Notes: generated from the letters alone by a model not told the origin. Positions 6,929 to 15,580 are shown, counted from the first letter of the stretch. The stretch is DNA of 21,329 nt from Desulfuromusa sp. (GCA_029933365.1 JAOZOH010000048.1:1-21329); one strand, 5' to 3'. Numbers and translations: made by a program.

Positions 6929-7089
6929 AATTTTGGCACTTTTTACCTCTGTTGATTGCTTGGGCCGCCTCGCTCCAGAGTGAAGAATTCTTCCTGGTTT
7001 ATAAAGATTATCAGATTCATGGTTCTTATTCAGTGCGGCGTAAAAAAAACGAGAGATTTATGTGTCTCGCCGGTAGGTTTTTATCATAA
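6925..7089 (+). CDS. Possible small exported protein, start codon CTG (doubtful)
   Basis: A 54-codon frame overlaps the stop of the Crp-like gene by four bases (CTGA, where ATGA would be the usual coupling signal). AAGGA lies just upstream. Read with Met at the first codon, it gives a charged start, KFWHFLPLLIAWAAS (a good signal-peptide shape with a cleavable A-A-S end), and a polar mature part (EEFFLVYKDYQIHG, then SVRRKKNERF). The frame has no ATG or GTG in a sensible place, so either it starts at the rare codon CTG or it is a decayed remnant of a small gene whose ATG was lost. I recognise no family. The signal-peptide look and exact overlap make chance less likely, but the call is weak. 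Confidence 0.28.
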   Translation: MKFWHFLPLLIAWAASLQSEEFFLVYKDYQIHGSYSVRRKKNERFMCLAGRFLS

Positions 7090-7194
7090 AAGGTGTTTGG
7101 ATCTCCTTTTGTATCATCGCTTTCTTGTCCTTATCGTTGAGCAAATTCCTTGTATAACTATTTTTTCTTGAGGATCATTAGCATTTCTGCTAGT

Positions 7195-7224
7195 TTGATC
7201 TAATAAGTTTCTTATTATTATAAT
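7195..7224 (+). promoter_or_regulatory. Promoter of the orphan response regulator
   Basis: TTGATC and a perfect TATAAT are separated by 18 bases, about 70 bases before the regulator's ATG. The rest of the stretch from 7090 to 7294 is AT-rich and holds no gene that I can support. Confidence 0.6.
7201..7217. promoter_or_regulatory. Palindromic operator candidate in the promoter spacer
   Basis: TAATAAGtttCTTATTA is a perfect palindrome with seven-base arms that fills the spacer between the -35 and -10 elements. That position is typical of a repressor site, possibly autoregulatory. Confidence 0.45.
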
Positions 7225-7294
7225 CATGGTATCTCTATGGGCGAATATTTAGATTTGTTTTTAGAGTGACCGTAGCGAGTGAAGGAGCCAGGCA

Positions 7295-7966
7295 ATGCGT
7301 ATACTTGTTGTAGAAGATGAAAAAAAAGTTTCAACTTTTATACAACGGGGGCTCGAGGAAGAAGGTTTTTCTGTCGATGTAGCTTTTGATGGTGAATCAG
7401 GGGTAAAAAAAGCAGAGTCAGAAGTTTTTGATTTGATTCTGATGGATGTCATGTTGCCTAAAATGGACGGTCTGGCAGCAATTAAATATCTGCGCGAGAA
7501 AGAGATACAGACGCCTGTTCTTTGCCTGACCGCCAGAGATTCGGTTGACGACAAGGTGACTGGTCTTGATATCGGTGCTGATGATTATCTGGCCAAGCCG
7601 TTTGCTTTTGTTGAGCTTGTGGCACGTTGCCGGGCGTTGATTCGGCGGGGATCCAATGACAGAGGAGCAGAAATACTTTTTGCTGACCTGCGTCTGGATC
7701 CGGTGGCACACAAAGTCTGGCGAGCTGGAGAGGAAATTGTCTTGACCACCAAGGAATATGCGTTGCTGGAGTATTTTATGCGCAATCCAAATCGTGTTTT
7801 GACCCGTCTTATGATTGCGGAAAACGTTTGGGATTACAGTTTCGATTCTTTTACCAATATCATTGATGTCTATGTCAATTATCTACGCAATAAGATCGAT
7901 CAGAAATTTGATAAAAAGCTGATTCATACTGTCCGTGGGGCAGGCTATGCTTTAAAGGACTCTTAA
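7295..7966 (+). CDS. OmpR/PhoB-family response regulator (orphan)
   Basis: The 223-residue protein has a receiver domain (1-120) with the acidic pair Glu7/Asp8, phospho-acceptor Asp51 in LILMDVMLPKMDG, Thr79 and Lys101 in YLAKPF. A winged-helix OmpR-type effector domain follows (about 125-223; LTTKEYALLEYFMRNPNRVL, then VNYLRNKIDQKF and HTVRGAGYAL). The overall pattern is closest to CusR/CopR-like regulators of metal or envelope stress, but that does not fix the target. AAGGAG lies eight bases before the ATG. No histidine kinase is adjacent: the next gene is convergent and separated by a terminator, so the cognate kinase must be encoded elsewhere. Confidence 0.92.
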   Translation: MRILVVEDEKKVSTFIQRGLEEEGFSVDVAFDGESGVKKAESEVFDLILMDVMLPKMDGLAAIKYLREKEIQTPVLCLTARDSVDDKVTGLDIGADDYLAKPFAFVELVARCRALIRRGSNDRGAEILFADLRLDPVAHKVWRAGEEIVLTTKEYALLEYFMRNPNRVLTRLMIAENVWDYSFDSFTNIIDVYVNYLRNKIDQKFDKKLIHTVRGAGYALKDS

Positions 7967-7993
7967 ACAGTTGAACAGGTTTTTTGGTTAACT

Positions 7994-8034
7994 CAGTCCC
8001 TCTCCCTTTTGATGAGAGGGACTGTTATTTTTTT
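7994..8034 (+). terminator. Rho-independent terminator after the response regulator
   Basis: CAGTCCCTCTC pairs perfectly with GAGAGGGACTG around a nine-base loop, followed by TTATTTTTTTT. It overlaps the stop codon of the convergent tpiA by two bases and lacks a T run for the other direction. Confidence 0.93.
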
Positions 8035-8788
8035 AATTCTCAAAACGTACGATTCGAATAAAATCCTCTGCTTTCAAGCTGGCACCACCAACCAATGCCC
8101 CATCGATATCTTCTTGAGCCATCAATCCGTCAACATTGTTGGGTTTGACACTGCCACCATAGAGAATACGTGTTGCTGTCGCAACCTTCTGGTTAAACAT
8201 TTCTTGAACGAGCCCCCGGATAAAAGAATGAGCTTCTTGTGCCTGGTCATCTGTTGCTGTCTTACCGGTTCCAATTGCCCAGATCGGCTCATAGGCAATC
8301 ACGATACCTGCCATTTGTTCAGCTGTAAGGTTACTCAGTCCCCCCTTAATTTGCCGGCTGAGAACATCCAGCATCAGACCCTCTTCCCGTTCTTGCAATG
8401 TTTCTCCAATACAAAGGATGGGCAAGAGGTCGGCTTGCAGAACCTTGAGCAGTTTTTGATTGATAAAACTGTCTGTTTCCCCCATCAATTGACGCCTCTC
8501 AGAGTGACCAATGATCACATAGTTACACCCTGCATCTTGAAGTAATAGTGGAGAAACCTCACCGGTAAATGCGCCGGTTGTCTGAGGGTAACAATTTTGT
8601 GCGGCAAGCTGAATCGGTGAATTTTTAATGACCTCTGCAACGGTTGATAAAGAGGTGAAAACTGGGGCAATAACAATATCCCGATCAACAATTTCGCTTA
8701 AATTTGCGACCAAATGGCTTGCCAGTTCTCTGGACTCAGCAATGGTTTGATTGAGTTTCCAGTTTCCAGCTATGAATGGTCTTCGCAT
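8033..8788 (-). CDS. tpiA: Triose-phosphate isomerase
   Basis: TpiA interconverts dihydroxyacetone phosphate and glyceraldehyde 3-phosphate in the cytoplasm. The 251-residue product has all catalytic parts: Asn9 and Lys11 in FIAGNWKLN, His95 in IIGHSERR, Glu167 in AYEPIWAIGTGK (the flexible loop follows), and the phosphate-binding end GGSVKPNN and GALVGGASL. The length is normal for the family. An ATG six codons upstream lies within the ribosome-binding sequence itself, so I chose the second ATG, which has GGAGG about nine bases before it. It is the last gene of gap-pgk-tpiA, set off from pgk by about 250 bases of repeat-like sequence. Confidence 0.97.
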   Translation of the reverse strand: MRRPFIAGNWKLNQTIAESRELASHLVANLSEIVDRDIVIAPVFTSLSTVAEVIKNSPIQLAAQNCYPQTTGAFTGEVSPLLLQDAGCNYVIIGHSERRQLMGETDSFINQKLLKVLQADLLPILCIGETLQEREEGLMLDVLSRQIKGGLSNLTAEQMAGIVIAYEPIWAIGTGKTATDDQAQEAHSFIRGLVQEMFNQKVATATRILYGGSVKPNNVDGLMAQEDIDGALVGGASLKAEDFIRIVRFEN

Positions 8789-8886
8789 ACTTTGGTTCCT
8801 CCTCAATTCTTGCTTGGTTCTCGTATATTGATGATCTGGATAACTGGCAGATCGTAATCTCAGAATCTAAAAAATCTCACAATTTA

Positions 8887-9020
8887 TCTCTCGCCAGTTC
8901 GTTTTGCTCTCTCAAGACGCAAAGGCCGCCAAGAAAAACCATTCCTTTTTGTTTTAAACTTAAAAAACTGATCTTGCTTTTGATCTTCTCTGCGTTCTCT
9001 GCGAGCTTAGCGTGGGGAAA
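8887..9020. repeat. Paired intergenic repeat between pgk and tpiA
   Basis: On the minus strand two GC-biased segments, one reading through CTCGCAGAGAACGCAGAGAA and the other through CTTGGCGGCCTTTGCGTC with CTTGAGAGAG, flank an A/T-rich stretch. Short units such as GCAGAGAA and CTTGGCG...TTTGCG resemble a dispersed intergenic repeat that I recall from environmental deltaproteobacterial genomes; this is memory, not a search. No gene is present in the whole 8789-9039 gap. It lies in the transcript between pgk and tpiA. Confidence 0.45.
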
Positions 9021-9039
9021 ATTTGTACTTTTCCCAATA

Positions 9040-10230
9040 TTATTTGTCAGTTAACGCCACAACGCCCGGTAAGTCTTTCCCTTCTAGAAATTCCAGGGAT
9101 GCTCCTCCTCCAGTAGAAATATGGGTCATTTGATCTTGTAAATTTGCTTTGTTTACCGCAGCAACAGAGTCACCTCCGCCAATAATTGACAGGCACTCCG
9201 ATTTAGCCAGAGCTTCTGCGATAGCAAAAGTTCCTTGCGCAAATTTGTCGAATTCAAAAACACCCATTGGCCCATTCCAGACGACAGTTTTAGCGGAGTT
9301 AATCTGTTGTTGATACGTTTTGATCGTATCAGGTCCAATATCGAGTCCCATGCCAGTCGCAGGAAAATCTGCATTTTGAGCGATAATAGAAGGGCTGTCT
9401 GCAGCAAATTTTTCTGTAACGATATGATCTGTCGGCAGGAGAAAGTTAATACCCCGTTTTTGGGCTTTATCGAGCAGATCAGCCGCCAGAGCAATGCGGT
9501 CATCTTCTACCAATGATTGACCAACTTCAAAACCTTGGGCTTTAAGAAAGGTATAAGCCATACCACCGCCAATAAGAATCGTATCAACTTTACTGAGTAG
9601 ATTTTCAATCACGGTAATTTTGTCGCTAACTTTGGCACCTCCAAGAATTGCAACAAATGGACGGTCTGGTTTTGCCAGGGCACCACCAAGATATTGCAGC
9701 TCTTTTTCCATCAAAAAGCCTGCGACTGCTGGCCGCAATAAGCGTGCAACTCCTTCAGTTGATGCATGGGCGCGGTGAGCGGTGCCAAAAGCATCATTGA
9801 CGTATATTTCGCCAAGTGTAGCGAGTTGTGCTGCAAAGGTAGGATCATTATCCGTTTCACCGCTATGAAAACGGACATTTTCCAACAGCATGATACTGCC
9901 TTCATTTAACTGTTTGGCCAAGAGTTGGATATTCTCACCAATGCAGTCGGGTGCCATAATAACCTGTTGCCCCAGTAATTGACTCAAGTGCGTTGCTACA
10001 GGGCAGAGACTGAAGGCTGGATCTGGTTTGCCTTTAGGGCGGCCAAGATGGGAGGCAAGGATCACTTTTGCTCCATGCTCAATCAGATAGTGGATCGTTG
10101 GTAATGCCGCCTGAATACGGGTGTCGTCGCTAATCTCACCGTTATCATTAATCGGCACATTGAAGTCGACTCGGCAGAAAACCTGTTTTCCCTGAACTTC
10201 AATGTCTTCAAGAGATTTCTTATTGAACAT
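9040..10230 (-). CDS. pgk: Phosphoglycerate kinase
   Basis: Pgk transfers phosphate between 1,3-bisphosphoglycerate and ADP, the first ATP-yielding step of lower glycolysis (reversed in gluconeogenesis). The 396-residue product is of standard length. Substrate-binding residues are visible in CRVDFNVP (Asp22, Asn24), SHLGRPKG (about 60-67) and ENVRFHSGE. The hinge and nucleotide domain show [41 protein letters not shown] and the C-terminal [18 protein letters not shown] lies seven bases before the ATG. It follows gap in the same orientation with a 161-base gap that contains a REP palindrome, and precedes tpiA. Confidence 0.98.
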   Translation of the reverse strand: MFNKKSLEDIEVQGKQVFCRVDFNVPINDNGEISDDTRIQAALPTIHYLIEHGAKVILASHLGRPKGKPDPAFSLCPVATHLSQLLGQQVIMAPDCIGENIQLLAKQLNEGSIMLLENVRFHSGETDNDPTFAAQLATLGEIYVNDAFGTAHRAHASTEGVARLLRPAVAGFLMEKELQYLGGALAKPDRPFVAILGGAKVSDKITVIENLLSKVDTILIGGGMAYTFLKAQGFEVGQSLVEDDRIALAADLLDKAQKRGINFLLPTDHIVTEKFAADSPSIIAQNADFPATGMGLDIGPDTIKTYQQQINSAKTVVWNGPMGVFEFDKFAQGTFAIAEALAKSECLSIIGGGDSVAAVNKANLQDQMTHISTGGGASLEFLEGKDLPGVVALTDK

Positions 10231-10312
10231 TATTTCTCCTGACTCTGTAAAATTTGTAACGATTCAACATAACTGTCGGTAAAACCGGGGCTATCGCAGT
10301 TTTGCTGGTTTA

Positions 10313-10370
10313 AAACTGTAGTGGTTCGCGTCGCAAAAGCCTGGGACAGCCCCCGTGCGGGGACAGTCCC
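10313..10370. repeat. REP-like palindromic element (single unit)
   Basis: A GC-rich imperfect palindrome, GGGACAGCCCCC gtgc GGGGACAGTCCC with leading CCT, is preceded by about 28 bases of conserved flank (through GTGGTTCGCGT). The whole 58 bases match the inverse complement of 17964-18021 at 55 positions. It lies between gap and pgk and would form a hairpin in their shared transcript. Confidence 0.85.
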
Positions 10371-10391
10371 GGTTTTTGAATAGTTACGGGA

Positions 10392-11396
10392 TTATCTTTG
10401 ATCTCCAATGTATCGTACCAGGTCAAAAACCCGATTTGAGTAGCCCCATTCGTTGTCATACCAGGTGAGTACTTTGACCATGGTTCCATCTATGACGTTG
10501 GTAATTAAGGAATCAAATGTTGAAGAGGCTGGAGAGCCATTGAAATCGCGTGAGACCAGAGGGAGATCGCAATAGTCGAGAATACCTCGCAACTCATTTT
10601 CTGCAGCAGACCGCATGGCGGCGTTAACTTCTTCAATGCTGGTGGCTTTTTCGGTTTCAACAACCAGATCAACCAGAGAAACATTTGGGGTCGGAACCCG
10701 AATCGCCATCCCTTCTAGTCTGTTTTTAAGTTGGGGTAAAACCAAAGCAGTTGCTTTGGCGGCGCCAGTGGTGGTTGGAATAATATTAACCCCGGCAGCC
10801 CTGGCGCGTCGGAGATCTTTATGGGGGAGGTCCAGTATTTTCTGATCGTTGGTATAAGAGTGAACCGTTGTCATCATGCCACGAACAATACCAAAATTTT
10901 CCAATAAAACCTTGGCGACCGGAGCCAGACAGTTGGTGGTGCAAGATGCATTGGAGATAACGCTATGCTCAGCAGGATTGTAATTTGTCTCATTGATACC
11001 CATGCAGATAGTGATGTCGGCATCTTTTCCCGGGGCACTGATGACCACTTTTTTAGCGCCGGCGGTCAGGTGTTGTGCTGCCAGATCGCGGGCTGAAAAA
11101 AAACCGGTCGATTCAATAACGATATCAATCCCCAATTCTTGCCATGGTAACTTAGACGGATCTCGCTGGGAGAGAATTTTGAGCGATTTACCGTTAACCA
11201 GCAGATTTTCTCCGTCAGTGTCAACCTGCCCTGAAAAGATACCGTGAACAGAATCATATTTAAACAGATGAGCCAAAGTTTTTGCATCGGTCAAATCATT
11301 AACAGCAACGACATCAAAATCACTGGATTGGCTGGCAATGCGCAGGACATTCCTGCCGATACGCCCAAATCCGTTAATTGCAACTTTTACTGACAT
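10392..11396 (-). CDS. gap: Glyceraldehyde-3-phosphate dehydrogenase, NAD-type
   Basis: This enzyme oxidises and phosphorylates glyceraldehyde 3-phosphate to 1,3-bisphosphoglycerate. The 334-residue protein begins with the dinucleotide fold INGFGRIGR (8-16), and Asp34 in VNDLTD indicates NAD rather than NADP preference. The catalytic Cys152 is in [12 protein letters not shown], His179 in [10 protein letters not shown], and the phosphate-site and C-terminal signatures [12 protein letters not shown] and [11 protein letters not shown] are present. AAGGAGG lies six bases before the ATG. It is the first gene of the gap-pgk-tpiA group and has a probable promoter upstream. Confidence 0.98.
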   Translation of the reverse strand: MSVKVAINGFGRIGRNVLRIASQSSDFDVVAVNDLTDAKTLAHLFKYDSVHGIFSGQVDTDGENLLVNGKSLKILSQRDPSKLPWQELGIDIVIESTGFFSARDLAAQHLTAGAKKVVISAPGKDADITICMGINETNYNPAEHSVISNASCTTNCLAPVAKVLLENFGIVRGMMTTVHSYTNDQKILDLPHKDLRRARAAGVNIIPTTTGAAKATALVLPQLKNRLEGMAIRVPTPNVSLVDLVVETEKATSIEEVNAAMRSAAENELRGILDYCDLPLVSRDFNGSPASSTFDSLITNVIDGTMVKVLTWYDNEWGYSNRVFDLVRYIGDQR

Positions 11397-11458
11397 TTAT
11401 AGCCTCCTTGTAGAGTATTAAAAAAATAGTTAGTCATTTCTCCAAGATTCTCAGTTAT

Positions 11459-11487
11459 TTAGTACGCTATTAAAGAACCCTCTTCAA
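11459..11487 (-). promoter_or_regulatory. Probable gap-operon promoter
   Basis: On the minus strand TTGAAG and TACTAA are separated by 17 bases, which would give a leader of about 55 bases before gap. Both hexamers deviate from consensus at two positions, so the call is moderate. The rest of the 11397-11594 stretch shows no gene. Confidence 0.4.
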
Positions 11488-11594
11488 GAGTACATAAAAA
11501 TACCCAGTTTGCAAATCTCTTTTACCGAAAATCGTTACTGGTTTTCTTCCTTGCAGCAGGAGCTAATATTAGGTATAAGGGCAACGCTCTCTAG

Positions 11595-11755
11595 CAGTCT
11601 GTTGACCTACCAGTGAGCTGGCTGCAAATTCGTCTTTTTGGCTCAGATTCCAGCTCCTTTTCGACCAATAGTTACGGCTATTACTCTTCAAATGAGCCGA
11701 AATTTGAACTCAAATGGCCAAATTTTCGCTTCAGCCCAGATAGGCCAACAGGCTG
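11595..11755. mobile_element. MITE-like element with terminal inverted repeats, non-coding
   Basis: The ends CAGTCTGTTGACCTACC and, as the complement of the right end, CAGCCTGTTGGCCTATC match at 14 of 17 positions and bound 161 bases with no plausible gene. TAG stands directly outside both ends (11592-11594 and 11756-11758), a possible three-base target duplication. The interior has further partial symmetry (ATTGGTCGAAAAGGAGCTGG on the minus strand is typical of its complexity). It sits between the divergent gap and metallo-hydrolase genes, just upstream of the latter's ribosome-binding site. A small non-autonomous transposable element is the likely explanation. Confidence 0.55.
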
Positions 11756-11776
11756 TAGGAAGAAAGGGAACATCAA

Positions 11777-12562
11777 GTGCGGGTATGTTTGTTGGCCAGC
11801 GGCAGTCGTGGAAATAGTACATTGATTGAGGTCGATGGATGTCGATTATTGATTGATGCGGGGCTGTCGGGGATAGAAACGTCGCGGCGCCTATCTACGA
11901 TTGGATTGACTGGTGACGATCTGCATGCCATTCTGGTGACCCACGAACATCATGATCATGTTGGCGGAATAGGCCCCCTGGCTCGCCGCCATAATCTACC
12001 CGTCTATATTGATCGGCAAACTCATGCTGCATTACCTAAACTTGGCAAAATTGCTGATCTGCAACTTTTTACTGCCGGAGAAGCTTTTTCTCTGCAAAAC
12101 CTGCTAATATCATCATTTTCAACAACACATGATGCGGTTAACCCGGTCGGCTTCACTATCCAGTCGGATGAGGGGAAGATCGGCTTTGCCACTGATCTTG
12201 GCATACCGACCCGTTTGGTAGCCAATCATTTACAGGACTGTCGTGTCTTGGTTCTGGAAGCCAATCACGATGAGCAAATGTTGCAGGATGGTTCCTATCC
12301 CTGGGAATTAAAACAACGAATTCGTAGTCGCCATGGGCATCTGTCAAATAATCAGTCATGTCTTTTGCTGGAAGAAATTTGCTGGTCTGGTATGGAGGCT
12401 CTATTCCTTGCACATTTAAGTGAGGAAAATAACTGTCCAGATCTTGCGGGACAAGTGTTTCGTGAAACATTAACCGGTTGCGGTCACGATCCAGAAATTA
12501 TTATCGGACGGCAGAGTCGCGCCAGTTTCTGCTTTGAGACTGAACCGCTGCTGGTTTCCTGA
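11777..12562 (+). CDS. Metallo-beta-lactamase-fold hydrolase, YycJ/WalJ family
   Basis: The 261-residue protein opens MRVCLLASGSRGNSTLIEVD, the hallmark of YycJ-like proteins. The two-metal site motif THEHHDHVGG lies at 55-64 (His56, His58, Asp60, His61), with the further ligands His124-like in TTHDAVNPVGF and Asp in GFATDLG, and HLSEENN near the C-terminus. Family members are cytoplasmic nucleases/phosphodiesterases linked to DNA processing and cell-wall regulation in Firmicutes; in proteobacteria the role is unclear. The start codon is GTG with GGGA seven bases upstream. It precedes purL by 36 bases, so it probably shares its transcript with the purine genes although no functional link is known. 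Confidence 0.88.
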   Translation: MRVCLLASGSRGNSTLIEVDGCRLLIDAGLSGIETSRRLSTIGLTGDDLHAILVTHEHHDHVGGIGPLARRHNLPVYIDRQTHAALPKLGKIADLQLFTAGEAFSLQNLLISSFSTTHDAVNPVGFTIQSDEGKIGFATDLGIPTRLVANHLQDCRVLVLEANHDEQMLQDGSYPWELKQRIRSRHGHLSNNQSCLLLEEICWSGMEALFLAHLSEENNCPDLAGQVFRETLTGCGHDPEIIIGRQSRASFCFETEPLLVS

Positions 12563-12598
12563 TTTAAACGCCAATCTCATCTCTATTTTGGAGTCAAA

Positions 12599-15580
12599 AT
12601 GGCCTGGAGAATTGTTGTAGGACTTAAAAAAGGTATCAAAGATGCTCGTGGTGAACGGGTTCGGCGTGAACTTAAAGAACATCTGCAGATTGATCTCCCT
12701 TCGGTGCGAACCTTGGACATCTATACGGTTGATGCAGAGCTCAGTGCTGCTGAAGTTGAACAGATCGCTGCTGGTCCGTTCTCTGACCCGGTGATTCAGG
12801 AGTATGCGATTAATCAACCCCTGGCCAGTTCATTTGATATGTTGGTTGAAGTGGGTTTGCGTCCTGGAGTGACTGATAATACCGGCCGTACTGCCCGTGA
12901 GGCCATTCAATATCTGACCGGTCGTCCATTTGCTGATGGGGAAGCGGTTTATACTTCAACCCAGTATCTGTTGACCGGTTTGACCAATAAAACGATTGCA
13001 GAAAAAGTTGCAGGCGATTTTCTGGCAAACGGTTTGATCCAACGTTGGACAATTTTATCCAGTGACGAGCTTGATCCTCAGGTTGGTGTCCCTGTGGCAG
13101 TTCCCAAGGTTGTCACTGATGCCGCTCCAACGGTGCGGACTCTGAGTTTACAGTTGTCTGATGAGGAGCTTCTCGATATCAGTCGTCAGGGGATGCTGGC
13201 ACTGAATCTTGAGGAGATGCACAAAATTAAGCAACACATAGTTGATCCTCAGATTATCGCAGAACGACAAAAGGTTGGGCTGGGAAACGAACTGACAGAT
13301 GTTGAACTGGAAGCATTGGCGCAAACCTGGAGTGAACACTGTAAACACAAAATTTTCTCGGCAAAGATTGACTATGAAGACGCAGCGGGAAACCGGCAGG
13401 TCATCGATTCCTTGTTTAAAACCTACATTGTTGGTGCTACCGCAAAAGTACGAGAAAATCTTGGCGCGGATGATTTCTGCCTTTCGGTGTTTAAAGATAA
13501 TGCTGGGGTGATTGAGTTTAACGCTGACTGGAGCATTGTTTTCAAGGTAGAAACGCACAATTCTCCCAGTGCTCTCGATCCCTATGGTGGTGCTTTGACC
13601 GGGATTGTCGGTGTCAACCGGGATGGTATGGGAACCGGCATGGGGGCGCGGTTGATTTTTAATACCGATGTCTTCTGTTTTGCCTCACCTTTCCTCGAAA
13701 AGAAATTACCACCGCGTCTGTTGCATCCTCGGCGGATTTTTGAGGGGGTGGTTGAGGGGGTTGAGCATGGCGGAAACAAGAGCGGCATCCCAACCATCAA
13801 TGGATCACTCGTTTTTGATGAAAGGTTTGCCGGTAAGCCGCTGGTTTATTGTGGTACGGCTGCCCTGATGCCACGTCTGCTGCATGGTCATCCCTGCCAC
13901 GAAAAAAAGGTTCTGGTTGGCGATCATATTGTTATGACCGGCGGTCGGATTGGTAAGGACGGTATCCATGGGGCAACTTTTTCTTCCGAGGAATTGCATG
14001 CAGGATCACCGGTGACTGCGGTACAGATTGGCGACCCGATTACCCAGCGGAAGATGTTTGATTTCCTGATTATTGCACGCGACCGGGGCTTGTATAATTC
14101 CATTACCGATAATGGTGCGGGTGGTCTTTCTTCCTCAGTTGGTGAAATGGCCGAAGACACTGGCGGCTTTGAACTCCATCTGGATCGCGCGCCCCTTAAA
14201 TATCCTGGCTTGCAACCCTGGGAAATTCTTATTTCTGAAGCCCAGGAACGGATGACTCTGGCGGTTCCGGAAGACAAGCTCGATGCGTTTATTTCGCTGG
14301 CCACAGAGATGGATGTTGAGGCGACTGATCTCGGCATATTTACCGATTCTGGTTATTTCCATTGTCTCTATGAAGGGAAAACCGTCTCCTATCTGGGGAT
14401 GAATTTTGTTCATGAGGGTGTCCCGCAGCTGGTTATCCCGGCAAAGTGGCAGCCAAAAGAGTTGTCGGAACCAGACTTTTCCCAGCCAGAAGATCTCACT
14501 AATGAATTAAAACAGCTCTTATCGCGCCTGAATATCTGTTCCAAGGAATCGGTTGTGCGTCGCTATGACCATGAAGTGCAAGCGGGAACAGTCATCAAGC
14601 CACTGGTCGGGGTTGTTAATGATGGTCCATCTGATGCCGCAGTTTTCAGACCTCTACTCGATTCGTTTGAGGGAGTGGTGGTTTCCCACGGAATCTGTCC
14701 CAGCTATAGCGATATCGACACCTATCACATGATGGCCTGTGCCATTGATGAAGGCTTGCGTAATTATGTCTCTGTGGGGGGAGATATAGAACATGTTGCC
14801 GGCTTGGATAACTTCTGCTGGTGTGATCCGGTAGAAAGTCCAAAGACTCCTGACGGCCAATATAAGGCTGCCCAGCTGGTTCGTGCTAACCAGGCGTTAT
14901 ATGACTATTGTGTTGCTTATGGGGTGCCACTGATTTCAGGTAAAGATTCAATGAAAAATGATTATCAGATTGGTGGTGATAAGATATCGATTCCGCCGAC
15001 TGTCCTGTTTTCGGTGATTGGCAAGATTGCTGATGCGCGCAAAGCCATCTCAATGGATGTAAAACATCCTGGTGATCTGGTTTATCTGCTTGGAACGACT
15101 GCTGATGAACTGGGTGGTTCAGAATATTATGCCCAACAGGGGGAACTCGGTTGTCAGGTTCCACAGGTTAATGCTGAACAGGCCTTGCTCCGTTATCGCA
15201 CTCTCAATCAAGCCCAACAACAAAGTTTGCTCGCTTCCTGCCATGACCTTTCGGACGGTGGCCTGGGAATCGCCCTGGCCGAATCTGCGTTTGCTGGCGG
15301 TTTCGGCATGCAGGTTGAACTCTCCTATGTCGACGCAGAACAGGATATTCGTGAGGATAAGCTCCTTTTTTCTGAATCGCAGAGTCGCTTGTTGGTGACC
15401 ATTCAATCTGAAAACAAAGAGACTTTTGAAGCGTTATTTGCCGGACAGAGTTGCTGCCGTATCGGCCAGGTTATTCTGCAGCCGGAATTGATTATCAATG
15501 GCTTGCATGGACAAAATCTGCTTCAGGCACCCCTTGAAGATTTGAAACAGGCGTGGCAAGCGCCCTTACGGGAGATGTAG
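12599..15580 (+). CDS. purL: Phosphoribosylformylglycinamidine synthase, PurL with fused PurS-like N-terminus
   Basis: This ATP-dependent enzyme converts FGAR and ammonia to FGAM, the fourth step of purine synthesis. At 993 residues it lies between small PurL (about 740) and the gammaproteobacterial one-chain enzyme (about 1300, with glutaminase). Residues 1-75 (IVVGLKKGIKDARGERVRRE) and 80-155 (MLVEVGLRPGVTDNTGRTAR) look like two PurS-like halves in tandem. Next come a linker domain and the synthase core: His247 in TWSEHCKHK, then ETHNSPSALDPYGG (from 318), GGNKSGIPT, DNGAGGLSSSVGEMAEDTGG, SGKDSMKN and the late SCHDLSDGGLG. The glutaminase is separate and follows one base after the stop. GGAG precedes the ATG. 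The gene appears complete. Confidence 0.96.
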   Translation: MAWRIVVGLKKGIKDARGERVRRELKEHLQIDLPSVRTLDIYTVDAELSAAEVEQIAAGPFSDPVIQEYAINQPLASSFDMLVEVGLRPGVTDNTGRTAREAIQYLTGRPFADGEAVYTSTQYLLTGLTNKTIAEKVAGDFLANGLIQRWTILSSDELDPQVGVPVAVPKVVTDAAPTVRTLSLQLSDEELLDISRQGMLALNLEEMHKIKQHIVDPQIIAERQKVGLGNELTDVELEALAQTWSEHCKHKIFSAKIDYEDAAGNRQVIDSLFKTYIVGATAKVRENLGADDFCLSVFKDNAGVIEFNADWSIVFKVETHNSPSALDPYGGALTGIVGVNRDGMGTGMGARLIFNTDVFCFASPFLEKKLPPRLLHPRRIFEGVVEGVEHGGNKSGIPTINGSLVFDERFAGKPLVYCGTAALMPRLLHGHPCHEKKVLVGDHIVMTGGRIGKDGIHGATFSSEELHAGSPVTAVQIGDPITQRKMFDFLIIARDRGLYNSITDNGAGGLSSSVGEMAEDTGGFELHLDRAPLKYPGLQPWEILISEAQERMTLAVPEDKLDAFISLATEMDVEATDLGIFTDSGYFHCLYEGKTVSYLGMNFVHEGVPQLVIPAKWQPKELSEPDFSQPEDLTNELKQLLSRLNICSKESVVRRYDHEVQAGTVIKPLVGVVNDGPSDAAVFRPLLDSFEGVVVSHGICPSYSDIDTYHMMACAIDEGLRNYVSVGGDIEHVAGLDNFCWCDPVESPKTPDGQYKAAQLVRANQALYDYCVAYGVPLISGKDSMKNDYQIGGDKISIPPTVLFSVIGKIADARKAISMDVKHPGDLVYLLGTTADELGGSEYYAQQGELGCQVPQVNAEQALLRYRTLNQAQQQSLLASCHDLSDGGLGIALAESAFAGGFGMQVELSYVDAEQDIREDKLLFSESQSRLLVTIQSENKETFEALFAGQSCCRIGQVILQPELIINGLHGQNLLQAPLEDLKQAWQAPLREM

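Noticed and set aside
6934..6955. TGGCAC as part of a sigma54 promoter
   Set aside because: The -12 element (TTGC at the correct distance) is missing.
6929..7294. c-di-GMP (GEMM) or other riboswitch in the leader of the response regulator
   Set aside because: The conserved GEMM cores are absent; the only structure seen is a short CGAGA/TCTCG hairpin at about 7050-7069.
8009..8545. 178-codon open frame on the plus strand
   Set aside because: It lies opposite tpiA, whose catalytic motifs are complete; the Cys-rich product has no domain.
13148..14413. Several open frames of 90-137 codons antisense to purL
   Set aside because: They mirror the codon pattern of purL, which is intact on the other strand.
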